The translations under genes were made by a program, and so were the position numbers. From Peribacillus faecalis (GTDB lineage Bacteria; Bacillota; Bacilli; Bacillales; DSM-1321), in contig NZ_JACXSI010000010.1 in assembly GCF_014712675.1 (NCBI RefSeq), positions 1-64,000 of the forward strand: a stretch of 64,000 nucleotides of DNA. Reading direction: 5' to 3'. A model generated the notes under the pieces. It saw nothing but the letters and a program-made list of their open reading frames with translations. It was not told the DNA's origin and made no database searches. Below are positions 1 through 8,918 of the stretch, in pieces (positions within the stretch are counted from its first letter, which is position 1; every line of letters starts with the position of its first letter).

Positions 1-107
1 CTTCAGATTCCGCGTCACCACGGACACCCTTGCGTTAAGCTAACTGTTACTTCTGCCTTCACAGCTCGGGACTTTCACCCTATAGATTGCACCCATGCCG
101 GGCGCAC
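1..107 (-). mobile_element. 5' end of a group II intron (domain I), continuing off the left edge
   Basis: Read on the minus strand, the segment starts with GTGCGCCCGGCATGGGTGC at position 107 and continues through a GGGTGAAAGTCCCGA block and a CAAGGGTGTCC block. This is the GUGYG-type 5' terminus and domain I primary sequence that I recognise from bacterial group II introns. The splice boundary would lie between 108 and 107. The rest, including any intron-encoded reverse transcriptase, is outside the window. It sits directly downstream of the terminator of the nuclease gene on the same strand, the insertion preference known for group IIC introns, although I cannot assign the class from 107 bases. 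Confidence 0.8.
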
Positions 108-110
108 TTA

Positions 111-146
111 AGAAAAATAAGCGTGAGCATTGCCCACGCTTATTTC
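111..146 (-). terminator. Rho-independent terminator of the secreted nuclease gene
   Basis: An 11-bp perfect stem (115-125 pairing with 135-145) with a 9-nt loop is followed on the minus strand by an ATTTTTCTT tract. It lies about 50 bases after the stop codon of the 1431-aa nuclease gene. The group II intron begins a few bases past the U tract. Confidence 0.85.
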
Positions 147-198
147 AGAAAGTATATATTTTGAATTCAGATAGTGCAGTACAGCTCCAGCACTTTTT

Positions 199-3100
199 TT
201 AACTCGCTGCGTTTGCTTTATTGATTGCTGCTCCCCAGATTTCCTCTGCCCATTCTGGATAATCAATAAATGGATTTCGGTTATGCTGCCATTTCGAGTA
301 GATAATATTGTTACGGTTTCTTTCAAAATCGTCTACAGGATCTAATTCATTCCATTCTATTAATGTAGAAAGTTTTCCTAATATCGGATTAGAACCGGTC
401 CCTGTATAGTCCACTAATTCGAGATCCAACTCCCCTGCCCCCTCATAGCGAACCGCCATATAAAACATCATTCGTGCCACATCACCTTTTACATGGTCTG
501 GCGGTTCCCAAGAATCGGAATCAGTATAACACTCACAGAAACGGTTTTTTTGGCCGCCATTATCAAAATCCTTGTTTCCTCTTGAACTATTAGCTTGCAC
601 ATCCTCCGGTTTCAGATTGTGAAGGTCCGTTCCGGGTCCCGCATTCGTTCCAAAATTACCATGTGACTGCGGCCATACATGCTCTCTATTCCATTGACCA
701 ACATTTCCGCCATTGCTGGATTTAGAGATAGATTTATTTGCATACAACAAGATGACATTATTAGAATTCGCTGGATCTTCATCCGTCTCTTTCAGAGCAT
801 CCCAAACTTGACTATACGTTAATTTTGTATGTTCTTTAATGATATTGTGCAATGCAGCTTTTAGTTCCGAACCAGTTTTATTTACTGCTGTTCGGTAATA
901 TGAATCTATCTCTGAATTACTGCTAACTATTAACGAGAAAGTTGTAGTAAATTCTGAGCTTCCATTTGAAGCTGTTACAGCAATGATGTAATTGCCTTCT
1001 TCATCAACCGGAAGGGTAAGAATATCTTCCTCAATAAAGCCAATCGTTGTAGAATAGTTCAATTTCAAGCCAGTCAAACTTTGAAAATACTCATTTAAAT
1101 TTATTGTGTGCGACGTCCCTTTTTGAACACTCACATTTGGAAATTGCTTTTTAAGAATGATATCAATGGCACTCTCCGGTACGAAAGGAGAAGCGATCGC
1201 TTTCCCTTTCGAATCGAAAAACTTAATTTTAGAAGTATCGACTCCATCAGCCACTGTCCATTTCTGAACATTTTCCGCTCCATGGATTTCTTTAATATCA
1301 GCATTTTCAATGACAACCTCTTTCACTTCTGCTCCAGTAATATCAATGATTGTTTCAGCAGAAGCTGAACTGATTACTACCTTTGTATTTCTCAGACCGT
1401 CACCTTTAAGAGTAGCTGTATATTTTAAATAAATCGCGTCTGCAATGATTGAGGTTTGATCTAAATCAACTAGTGAGTCAGGTGTATTTACTGACAGTTT
1501 GTTAGTTTTAAAGCCAGTGAGGTTAAAAGTTTTGGCATATGTCTTAACCGGTATATTTTTCAGTTTTGTTTGTATCAATACCGGATCGTGGTCGCTTGCT
1601 CGTCCATGCTCCTCCATCAATGAAGAATTCAAATGCGGAATGTCGACAATGGTTGAACTTGCCAGATTGTTAGAGACAAGAATGTGATCGAGCACCTGAG
1701 AGTTTCCTTGATATGAATACGTATATCGTTTTTCAAAAGGAACTGCATCAATCATATTTGTTAACTCATTTCCTTTTAAAATATTCATAGGATTCGAAAA
1801 CTCAAAATCATTAAAGTCGCCGACTACGACAACATTTGCTTCCGGATTATCCGCTTGAACACTTTTTACAAAGCCATTCACTACTGCGGCAATTTTATTT
1901 CTTTGCACTTCGCTTGATAATACAGGAGGTTGATTGCTGCCGAACAAGGGCTGATCGCCACTTTTGGAATTAAAGTGATTAGCGATTACGATGACACTTT
2001 CATCTTGAAATTCAAATTGAGCAACAAGCGGTTTTCTGCTTGATTCAAACGCGGCATTCGTTGGGTCAATGACACCCGGATTGACGGACAATTTACCATC
2101 AGCATATGCCACCGCTTCAGTTGCTTTGCCTTTTGAGCCCTCCGCTAACGTTACACGCTCCGGATTATATAGGAATCCTGGTCGAATATTCCCGCCCGGC
2201 TGACCTCCGTCTTGGTTATTTACCGGCGCTACATCCGTGTATACATAGGTTGATCCGCCCAATTCCTTGATTTTATTGATTAATACTTGAGCTGTTTGAT
2301 CAGCGCTCGTTTCCCCATTGTTAGTCGCGCCGTTATTATCCTGAACTTCCGTCAAGCCGATAATATCCGGCGACTTTAAATTCGTAATAATTGATTGTGC
2401 GATTTTTGTGACTTTAGCTGCTGATGTCGTTGCCGAGAAGTTCTCAATGTTGTATGTTGCAATTGTTAATTGATCATCTACTTTTTCAATAGAAGTAATC
2501 TCTTGCTTTGTCGCACCTTCTTGAATTTGCGGCAAGTTTCCTGATAGCAGTACTTTAAAGTTGCTATTGGAGTAGCTCATGATGCCTTTGATCGGTTCGT
2601 TAAAATAATCACCGGCTTTCGCCACAAGATTAGAAGAATTTGTCACGATGTGCAGCCTTTCCGGATTGCCGTCCTCAGCAGTCAGCTTTAATCCGCCGGC
2701 ATTTGTATTCGTTTCCGTTTGCTTAGCAACAACGACCAGCTCACCAGAATAAACAGGCGCAACGATTTTAGGGTCCTCGATTTCAATTAGCATACCTTCA
2801 ATGCTTTCATAAAAATCAATCCCATCAACCTCCGGATTGAAAACAGTTAAGCTGTCGCTGTCAATTTCCACAGTTGGAGGGATACGGTCCTTACCGATAA
2901 CAATCGGTTCTGGAAGTTCGTTATTGCTTGAAACGGTTGTAATTGAAGAAGCAGCTATTTCAGTAATCGGCAAATCAGTGCCTTGGCTGCTTCCGCGGTA
3001 ATACTCTTTTACTTCGCCGGTAACTTTAACAATATCACCGACTTTTTTACCATGGCCGGAGCGATACACTAAAATACCTTCTGACGTTTGATCATCATCA

Positions 3101-4494
3101 TCCGGCTGCAAATCTTGCATATAAAACTCGCTGTTACTTGCTACATGCGTAACAATCCCTTCAATATCACTGACGTTTTGCCCGTCGTACAAAGAATAAT
3201 GCGATATACCTTGAATATCATGGATTCGAACTTCTCCTTCTTGCAACATATAATTAAATGTTGCTACATCACTGTTTTCCATGCCATCTTTTAAAGCAAT
3301 TGCTTTAATGACAACATTTTCATCAATAACAATTGGTTCTTCAAAAGTTGCACTCTCAGCAGTTGGTGTATCATCATTTAACGTGTAATGGATAGTTGCC
3401 CCATCTGTTGCAGTAGACAAAGTAACTTCTGTGCCCGGTTTAATAAAGCCGGCAGGAGGATTAGCTGTGACAGCCTGTACTTTATTGGCATTTTCAATTA
3501 CATCTTCTGCACCTCTAGGCAGTAATTGATAGACATTGTTGAAGGCACCTAATGCCCCAGTAATGGAATCGTATGTTTTCCCTGCTACAAACAGACTTGG
3601 GTTTGTTGTACGAATGATAAACCTTGTACCTTCACTATCTTCTGCCGTATAATTTGCTCCGCTCACCGATACAATTTTGACATTCTCAACTGACAAAAGC
3701 ATGCCTTCAATCTCTTCTCGCAGCTCACTTGCCTTTACGATAGTCGCTTCTGGAACATCCGTTTTCCCGATTACCTTAATATCATTTTTAGTCAAAACAA
3801 TTTCCAAAAGCGATGAATATTCGGTTAAGTTACCTTGCGCCTCTACTTGGTCACCGACTTCAAGTCCTAAATTAGGACCATATAAGACAATTCCAGCTGT
3901 ATCGTCTTGGATATATACAGTATCATTTGAACCGCCGAACACAGCTGTGACAATTCCTGTTGTTGCTACCTTTGTATCAAGGCTTGTCCCTCTGATTTCC
4001 GCTATTGTTTTTAGTTCTGGATTCTCTGGTTCAGGTTCAGGGTCTGGTGTAGAACCGTCGACGAAACTCATTGCTGTTGGTGTTCTTAGACCTGGGACTG
4101 TGAAGTAAGCTTCTAGCGTTCCGGTAACACGTACTTTCTTGCCAATGTTAGAAGGATTGGATTGCAAACCGAATGTTGTCCGCCAATTGCCCGTATTCGT
4201 AATTTGAACCGGCATAATTTTTGACGGATCTGTTTCTGATGGAGAATCAGCAATTGCGATATTTGTATCCCCATTAAAGCGCGCAGGGTCTCTCGTATAG
4301 TTTTTTGTTCCCAATGTATATGCGACAATATAACCTTCTACGGTTGCTGTTCCTGAATTATTAGCGATGGCATCAGCTACAGAAATCACTGTTTCCGCCT
4401 TTGCAAATAAGCCATTAAAATTAGGCAAACTAAAACCGAGAAGCAAAATTAAGACGACAAATATTTTACCGGTACGTTTCCAAAAATTTTTCAT
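199..4494 (-). CDS. Secreted multidomain nuclease (ExeM/YhcR-like, endonuclease I domain)
   Basis: 1431 aa with a signal peptide (about residues 1-33). Visible in order: a DUF6359/OB-like module (about 38-145), a second OB-like region (165-335), a chitobiase-type sugar-hydrolase C-terminal repeat (345-415), a third OB module (420-515), an endonuclease/exonuclease/phosphatase domain (about 675-980; ATYNIENF, GLTEVQDN, VVGDFNDFE, SDHDPV), and a C-terminal endonuclease I/BsnA-like domain (about 1195-1425; REHVWPQSHG, DLHNLKPEDV). It should degrade extracellular DNA or RNA without sequence specificity. It resembles B. subtilis YhcR and ExeM-type nucleases in build, and carries two separate nuclease folds. 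No LPXTG sorting signal is seen at the C terminus. The start has GGAGAG 6 bases upstream. The next gene upstream is a secreted nucleotidase, which fits a nucleotide-scavenging pair. Confidence 0.9.
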   Translation of the reverse strand: MKNFWKRTGKIFVVLILLLGFSLPNFNGLFAKAETVISVADAIANNSGTATVEGYIVAYTLGTKNYTRDPARFNGDTNIAIADSPSETDPSKIMPVQITNTGNWRTTFGLQSNPSNIGKKVRVTGTLEAYFTVPGLRTPTAMSFVDGSTPDPEPEPENPELKTIAEIRGTSLDTKVATTGIVTAVFGGSNDTVYIQDDTAGIVLYGPNLGLEVGDQVEAQGNLTEYSSLLEIVLTKNDIKVIGKTDVPEATIVKASELREEIEGMLLSVENVKIVSVSGANYTAEDSEGTRFIIRTTNPSLFVAGKTYDSITGALGAFNNVYQLLPRGAEDVIENANKVQAVTANPPAGFIKPGTEVTLSTATDGATIHYTLNDDTPTAESATFEEPIVIDENVVIKAIALKDGMENSDVATFNYMLQEGEVRIHDIQGISHYSLYDGQNVSDIEGIVTHVASNSEFYMQDLQPDDDDQTSEGILVYRSGHGKKVGDIVKVTGEVKEYYRGSSQGTDLPITEIAASSITTVSSNNELPEPIVIGKDRIPPTVEIDSDSLTVFNPEVDGIDFYESIEGMLIEIEDPKIVAPVYSGELVVVAKQTETNTNAGGLKLTAEDGNPERLHIVTNSSNLVAKAGDYFNEPIKGIMSYSNSNFKVLLSGNLPQIQEGATKQEITSIEKVDDQLTIATYNIENFSATTSAAKVTKIAQSIITNLKSPDIIGLTEVQDNNGATNNGETSADQTAQVLINKIKELGGSTYVYTDVAPVNNQDGGQPGGNIRPGFLYNPERVTLAEGSKGKATEAVAYADGKLSVNPGVIDPTNAAFESSRKPLVAQFEFQDESVIVIANHFNSKSGDQPLFGSNQPPVLSSEVQRNKIAAVVNGFVKSVQADNPEANVVVVGDFNDFEFSNPMNILKGNELTNMIDAVPFEKRYTYSYQGNSQVLDHILVSNNLASSTIVDIPHLNSSLMEEHGRASDHDPVLIQTKLKNIPVKTYAKTFNLTGFKTNKLSVNTPDSLVDLDQTSIIADAIYLKYTATLKGDGLRNTKVVISSASAETIIDITGAEVKEVVIENADIKEIHGAENVQKWTVADGVDTSKIKFFDSKGKAIASPFVPESAIDIILKKQFPNVSVQKGTSHTINLNEYFQSLTGLKLNYSTTIGFIEEDILTLPVDEEGNYIIAVTASNGSSEFTTTFSLIVSSNSEIDSYYRTAVNKTGSELKAALHNIIKEHTKLTYSQVWDALKETDEDPANSNNVILLYANKSISKSSNGGNVGQWNREHVWPQSHGNFGTNAGPGTDLHNLKPEDVQANSSRGNKDFDNGGQKNRFCECYTDSDSWEPPDHVKGDVARMMFYMAVRYEGAGELDLELVDYTGTGSNPILGKLSTLIEWNELDPVDDFERNRNNIIYSKWQHNRNPFIDYPEWAEEIWGAAINKANAAS

Positions 4495-4567
4495 TTCACA
4501 CTCTCCATCTCGTTATTCTCATGCTTTGAGTTTGGTTTAAAGTGTGTCGTTTCATGATGTTTATCGT

Positions 4568-7114
4568 TTAAAAAATCGTTTCTCCGCCTACTTCAATACC
4601 GGTAAAATTAAAAATAGAGCCATTAACCTCGGAAATATCGAAATCTCCTTCAATTTTCAAATTAGAAAACGTGAAAGCATCTGTTACTGTACCCGTCAGC
4701 TTTAAATCACCTTTAATGACAGCATGCTTCAAAGCCGTAATGTTAGATACATCTACAACAATATTGCCGTTATACATTTTAGGTGCCTCTTCTGTTCCGC
4801 TAAAATCAGATGCATCAACTGTTTTAGATGCTGCATCTTTAATTCGTCCTTCAATTTGCGGATTAACATCCTTCAATTTGTTAACATAATCGCGAAGATT
4901 TTCCCAATCAGCTAAACCAATATCAGTTACTCGACCTTCATTATATGCCTTTTGGAAAACAGTAAAGCCATCTCCACCTTTAGCTGTAAAGGCATTTGTC
5001 GCGATAACATATTTTTGTTCTGGCAGAATTGCTGAATAAGATCCATCTGCATTTTTCACTTCCATTGTTTGCACTCTATTTCCGGCAGGTTTTGTACTAT
5101 CATAAATAAATTTCATTCCGGATACGTGAAGGAATCCGCCGTTTTCTGCCGGTGCCAGTCGGACGCTGTGTTCAAGTGCTTCTTTAATTTCTGCGCCAGT
5201 CAATTCCATCGTTGCCAATGTATTGCCAAACGGTAAAACAGTTAAAATTTCTCCAAGCGTAATCGGTCCTTCATTAATATCAGCCCGGATACCGCCGCCA
5301 TTTTGGAAGGCCATTACGGTATTCGGATTAAAGTCCTTCGCTTTATCAAGCATGCCGTCTGTTATTAAATTACCTAGTTCTGTTTCATTTTTGCGTACAC
5401 TCGGTTTTGTGACATCGCCGCCATCTCGAGGTGATGTTAATGGTTTTGCAGCTACTCCTTCTGTTGGTGTATTTTTAATTTCGTCTATTTTATCTTTATA
5501 CGGTTTTAATAATGCTTCTGCTTCAGGGTCTGCCGTTTTATCGGCAATCTTAATCAGTTCGCCGGCATGTCCGACAATTTTCCCTTTTTTATCGAATTCA
5601 ACATCAAGCGTGCCAAGGAATTCATTGTACTGATAAGCCTGCACTATGACAGTCGGATCTTTTGTAGCCCCGTTTTCATCTTCATCGATAACAACCGGCT
5701 GATCCAATTGTGTATGGCTATGCCCGCCGACTATAATATCGATACCGTCTACTTCTTTTGCTAACGTCAAATCATTATCATATGCCGGATTATCGTCATA
5801 ACCGATATGGGTGATCGCGACAATTTTATTAACTCCAAGCTTTTCGAACGCCTTAACTGCTTCATTCGCTTCATCAATATAGTTGGAAAATGTAATATTA
5901 ACAGGACTTGATATATCTTTCGTTTCTTCAGTCGTTAAGCCGAAAAAACCGACTTTTTCCCCGTTAATCGTTTTAATGACGCCATTATAAATTTTCCCAG
6001 ACTTTGGTTTACTGGTGATCTCATTAGAGAACAACTTTTTCAGATGAGGGTCTTTGCTGTAGTTCACATTCGTGCTAACAAATGAGAATTTGCTTTTTTT
6101 CACAAAGTCAGCAAGTGCCGTATGCCCCTCCGGACTTGAACCTAAGTCAAATTCATGATTGCCCATTGTCATTAAGTCATATTTCATTAAATTCATAAAT
6201 TGAAGATCTGCTTGTCCTTTAAATTCGTTAAAATACAAAGTGCCGGAAAATACATCGCCGGCATCGAGCAATAAAGAGTCCGGTTTTTTAGCGCGAACTT
6301 CTTTGACCGCTGTGACACGTTTTGCAACATTATCGAGGTTTGCATGTGTATCATTTGTATGCATTAAGGACAGCGTGAATGGCTTTGCCATGAACTTGAC
6401 AGTTGCGGTGCCTGTCATTTTGCCGATTAAATCTCTCTTTTCTTTCGGAGCTTTTGTTATTCGGGCGGTAATTTTAGCTGTTAGATCTTTTTTGCTGTCG
6501 CTTGAACGTAAACTAACTTTTGCTGTGCCGTCTTGCATCGTAATTGTTTTTGGAGTAACGGTGCCGTATGTAGTATTAATCTGAAGCTGAAGACCGTCGG
6601 CAGTCGTATCAATTTCTCCCGTCTTTTTATTTATTAAATGCATTGTCAATTCGGTTTCGTCTTTTCCATTCGCTTGAAGAGATTCCTTGGCCGGTTTTAT
6701 AGAAAGTGACCACAAATCAGTTACTGCAGCTGATTTAAAAGCGATGGAGATATTTTTTTGTTCTTTTCCTTTTATTTTCAATCCGCTCGCTTGCAGCGTA
6801 TAGCGCTTATCATAATCTAATTCCGAGGTTTCAATGGTAACAGTTTTTTTATCGGCTGCCAGTTTTGCAGAAGTGATTTTTGCACCTTTTATCGAGAAGT
6901 TACTTACTTTCACACTATCTACTTCATTAGACAGTACAATCTCCACAGTTGTATTTGAAAGAGGTTTGACACTGGTGATGGACCATGACTTAGAGTTTCC
7001 CGGGTTATGATCTTTACCATGGGCTGATACAGCTGGCCCATAAACAGATGCAACTAAAGTAGCTGTTACAGCTGTCGCAACGAATTGTTTTTGCAATTTT
7101 TGATACTTCTTCAT
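4568..7114 (-). CDS. Secreted 5'-nucleotidase / 2',3'-cyclic phosphodiesterase (UshA/YfkN type)
   Basis: 848 aa with a signal peptide (about 1-31). Residues 42-125 look like an SbsA-type Ig-like module and 130-240 an invasin-like Ig domain. The calcineurin-type metallophosphatase domain follows (HTNDTHAN near 252, DAGD near 285, GNHE near 318, GGHSHT near 463), then the 5'-nucleotidase C-terminal domain (FQNGGG near 603, ITLGEILTVLPFGN). It removes phosphate from extracellular nucleotides, yielding nucleosides and Pi. The family often has around 600 residues or several catalytic repeats; here the Ig-like N-terminal extension may hold it in the wall. A clear GGAGGAG site precedes the ATG. It lies 73 bases upstream of the secreted nuclease, likely co-transcribed. 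Control by phosphate is plausible but I could not define a convincing Pho box. Confidence 0.92.
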   Translation of the reverse strand: MKKYQKLQKQFVATAVTATLVASVYGPAVSAHGKDHNPGNSKSWSITSVKPLSNTTVEIVLSNEVDSVKVSNFSIKGAKITSAKLAADKKTVTIETSELDYDKRYTLQASGLKIKGKEQKNISIAFKSAAVTDLWSLSIKPAKESLQANGKDETELTMHLINKKTGEIDTTADGLQLQINTTYGTVTPKTITMQDGTAKVSLRSSDSKKDLTAKITARITKAPKEKRDLIGKMTGTATVKFMAKPFTLSLMHTNDTHANLDNVAKRVTAVKEVRAKKPDSLLLDAGDVFSGTLYFNEFKGQADLQFMNLMKYDLMTMGNHEFDLGSSPEGHTALADFVKKSKFSFVSTNVNYSKDPHLKKLFSNEITSKPKSGKIYNGVIKTINGEKVGFFGLTTEETKDISSPVNITFSNYIDEANEAVKAFEKLGVNKIVAITHIGYDDNPAYDNDLTLAKEVDGIDIIVGGHSHTQLDQPVVIDEDENGATKDPTVIVQAYQYNEFLGTLDVEFDKKGKIVGHAGELIKIADKTADPEAEALLKPYKDKIDEIKNTPTEGVAAKPLTSPRDGGDVTKPSVRKNETELGNLITDGMLDKAKDFNPNTVMAFQNGGGIRADINEGPITLGEILTVLPFGNTLATMELTGAEIKEALEHSVRLAPAENGGFLHVSGMKFIYDSTKPAGNRVQTMEVKNADGSYSAILPEQKYVIATNAFTAKGGDGFTVFQKAYNEGRVTDIGLADWENLRDYVNKLKDVNPQIEGRIKDAASKTVDASDFSGTEEAPKMYNGNIVVDVSNITALKHAVIKGDLKLTGTVTDAFTFSNLKIEGDFDISEVNGSIFNFTGIEVGGETIF

Positions 7115-7584
7115 TTTTTAAAATCTCCTCCTTCAAAGTTTAAAGTTATTACGGCTTTATTTTCATTTATAGCGTTGCAACACCTCCTTCAATTTGCTTG
7201 AACCTGGTCAAAGTAGCACTTTATCTATAGTGTGCCATCACAAATAGTACACAATGTTTGCAAATCCGTTTGGGTTTTATTGTAAATAATATTCAAAGTT
7301 TAAAAATTGCGGATAAGAGAAGAGGAAAGGGTTTATGGAATGGATTTAAAGTATCGCTAAAGAAAATATAACACACGATTTTTCCGTTAACTGACAATAT
7401 GCGACTAATTTTGAAAAAAAAGGTAAAATAATACTATTCATGACGATCAGCATCCTACCTTGTACCTTTAAAATAAGAATGATTACATGGAACTATTTTC
7501 CTCGTAAAACCATCAAAGTCCTTTATACATATTTTGAAAATAAAAAAGCCCATTTTTCACGATTAGAAAAATGGGTTTTCTTAA
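7115..7584. other. Intergenic region between the MFS operon and the nucleotidase
   Basis: This 470-base AT-rich gap holds the promoter and leader of the minus-strand nucleotidase (roughly 7115-7350) and the terminator of the MFS gene (7548-7580). I saw no convincing open reading frame, no clear sigma-A promoter pair and no repeat. Confidence 0.5.
7548..7580 (-). terminator. Terminator of the shikimate-region MFS operon
   Basis: CCCATTTTT (7549-7557) pairs with AAAAATGGG (7567-7575), and T-rich sequence lies on both sides. It follows the last gene of the minus-strand MFS operon by a few bases. Confidence 0.75.
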
Positions 7585-8787
7585 TTATGCTGCTTGTTCA
7601 ACAATATTTTGAACCGGCTTTGTCAGCTTGTTGTAACGGAAATATACGATGATGGCAAACAAAATACCGAGGACGTTGATGAATAATGAAAACATAAATA
7701 CGCCGCTAACATCCGTAACACGAGTAATCATACCTGTTACAAATGGTATACCTGCAGATGCGGAACTAGTCGCCGTACATAAAATCCCTGTCATTCGTCC
7801 TTTGTTTTTCCAGAAAAATTCACATATAACACTAAGCGCTAACTGCATTACTCCTGCAAGTGAAAAACCGATTATAAATGCACAAAGGATCGTCATTGGA
7901 GTGCTGGATGCATTCATAAACGCGATAGTTGCGACAGTTGAAATAATTGGGTAGCCAAGCAGAACATGAACTGGCTTTAACCAAGATTTCAAGGCGATTG
8001 CTACTGCGATAACAGAAATGAATGCACCGATATTATAGTAGCTAAGCAGCTTCAATGAGCTTGTTAATTGCATATCCAAAACTTCTTGGGCATAGACCGG
8101 CAGCCAAATATTCATTAAATATAATAATGCCGGCGCTGTAAAACCAATTCCTACAAGAGCCAGACCTTCAATATGAAACTTTGGTTTTCCATTGAACTTG
8201 ACAACTGTAACTTCACCTTTTGTTTTAGTTGCAGAAGAAGAAGGAAACTTAACAGTGAATAAAAAAGCTGCACTAGCAAGTAAAACAATCGCCGGTACAA
8301 AGAATGACCATCCGAAAAATATATCATGATTAATAAAGAATGAAATCATAAATGGCAGAATTAACGACCCTACTGAAATGAAGGCTTTATTGATAACAGT
8401 CGCTGCACCCGGAGCATTCGGGAATGATTCCATTAACGTCGGATACGTTCCTGCATCCAAGAAAGCATTCGCCAATCCCCCTAATACTGCAAAGGCAAGT
8501 GCGGTACCATAGTTAGGACTTAACGGAATTCCGATTAAAAATAGTGCGCAGAAAATCGCCCCTAAAACGACAAAAGGCTTTCTGCCGAATTTATCTGATG
8601 CTGCTCCTGAAAGATACAGTGAAGCTAAGCGTCCTATTCCGTAAGCTGAGACAAGAAAAGAAACGCCCGCGTTATCTGTATTGAATTTCTCTGTTAGAAA
8701 CGACATATTTTGAGCAATCATAATATATGCCATTCCAAATGCGAAATAGTTAATATAACAGCCAATTGCCGCAAATTTGCTTTTCAT
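7585..8787 (-). CDS. MFS transporter, shikimate/quinate-type (paralogue 1)
   Basis: About 400 aa with 12 predicted membrane segments. It carries the MFS loop 2-3 signature DKFGRKP near residue 66 and a cytoplasmic loop near 190-205. It is a clear paralogue of the upstream gene: both share NMSFLTE/NMTFLTE, YPTLMESFPNA/YPALMESFPNA and SSLKLLSYY/SSLKLISYY. Location downstream of aroE suggests import of quinate, shikimate or a related hydroaromatic acid (inference). GGAGG is 8 bases from the second ATG, so I use 8787; an ATG at 8790 is also possible. It is the last gene of the aroE-MFS-MFS unit and is separated from its paralogue by a large hairpin. Confidence 0.85.
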   Translation of the reverse strand: MKSKFAAIGCYINYFAFGMAYIMIAQNMSFLTEKFNTDNAGVSFLVSAYGIGRLASLYLSGAASDKFGRKPFVVLGAIFCALFLIGIPLSPNYGTALAFAVLGGLANAFLDAGTYPTLMESFPNAPGAATVINKAFISVGSLILPFMISFFINHDIFFGWSFFVPAIVLLASAAFLFTVKFPSSSATKTKGEVTVVKFNGKPKFHIEGLALVGIGFTAPALLYLMNIWLPVYAQEVLDMQLTSSLKLLSYYNIGAFISVIAVAIALKSWLKPVHVLLGYPIISTVATIAFMNASSTPMTILCAFIIGFSLAGVMQLALSVICEFFWKNKGRMTGILCTATSSASAGIPFVTGMITRVTDVSGVFMFSLFINVLGILFAIIVYFRYNKLTKPVQNIVEQAA

Positions 8788-8833
8788 CATTTAAACCTCC
8801 GCTCGTTTCATTACAAATCTGTTCGTAAAAACG

Positions 8834-8899
8834 GGCTATCTGCATAATTAAACCGAATATAGTGCCGGAACACTATATTCGGCTTTCAATGAGATAGCC
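8834..8899 (-). terminator. Two-tier hairpin between the paired MFS genes
   Basis: The inner stem is CCGAATATAGTG (8853-8864) with its exact complement at 8871-8882 and a 6-nt loop. The outer stem is GGCTATCT (8834-8841) with AGATAGCC (8892-8899). Only a short T-rich stretch follows on the minus strand, so it may be a leaky terminator or an mRNA-processing element that sets the ratio of the two permeases. Confidence 0.6.
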
Positions 8900-8918
8900 T
8901 TACATCTTTTATTATTTA

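Noticed and set aside
108-326. 72-aa frame on the minus strand overlapping the nuclease 3' end
   Set aside because: It lies in another frame of the nuclease gene and runs through its terminator; no ribosome binding site.
7150-7200. A five-codon leader peptide (MKIKP) upstream of the nucleotidase
   Set aside because: The GGAGGTG is about 14 bases from the ATG, too far, and nothing supports attenuation.
7201-7290. A Pho box or clear sigma-A promoter upstream of the nucleotidase
   Set aside because: TTTACA-like repeats are single and poorly spaced, and the best -35/-10 pair has a 19-base spacer.
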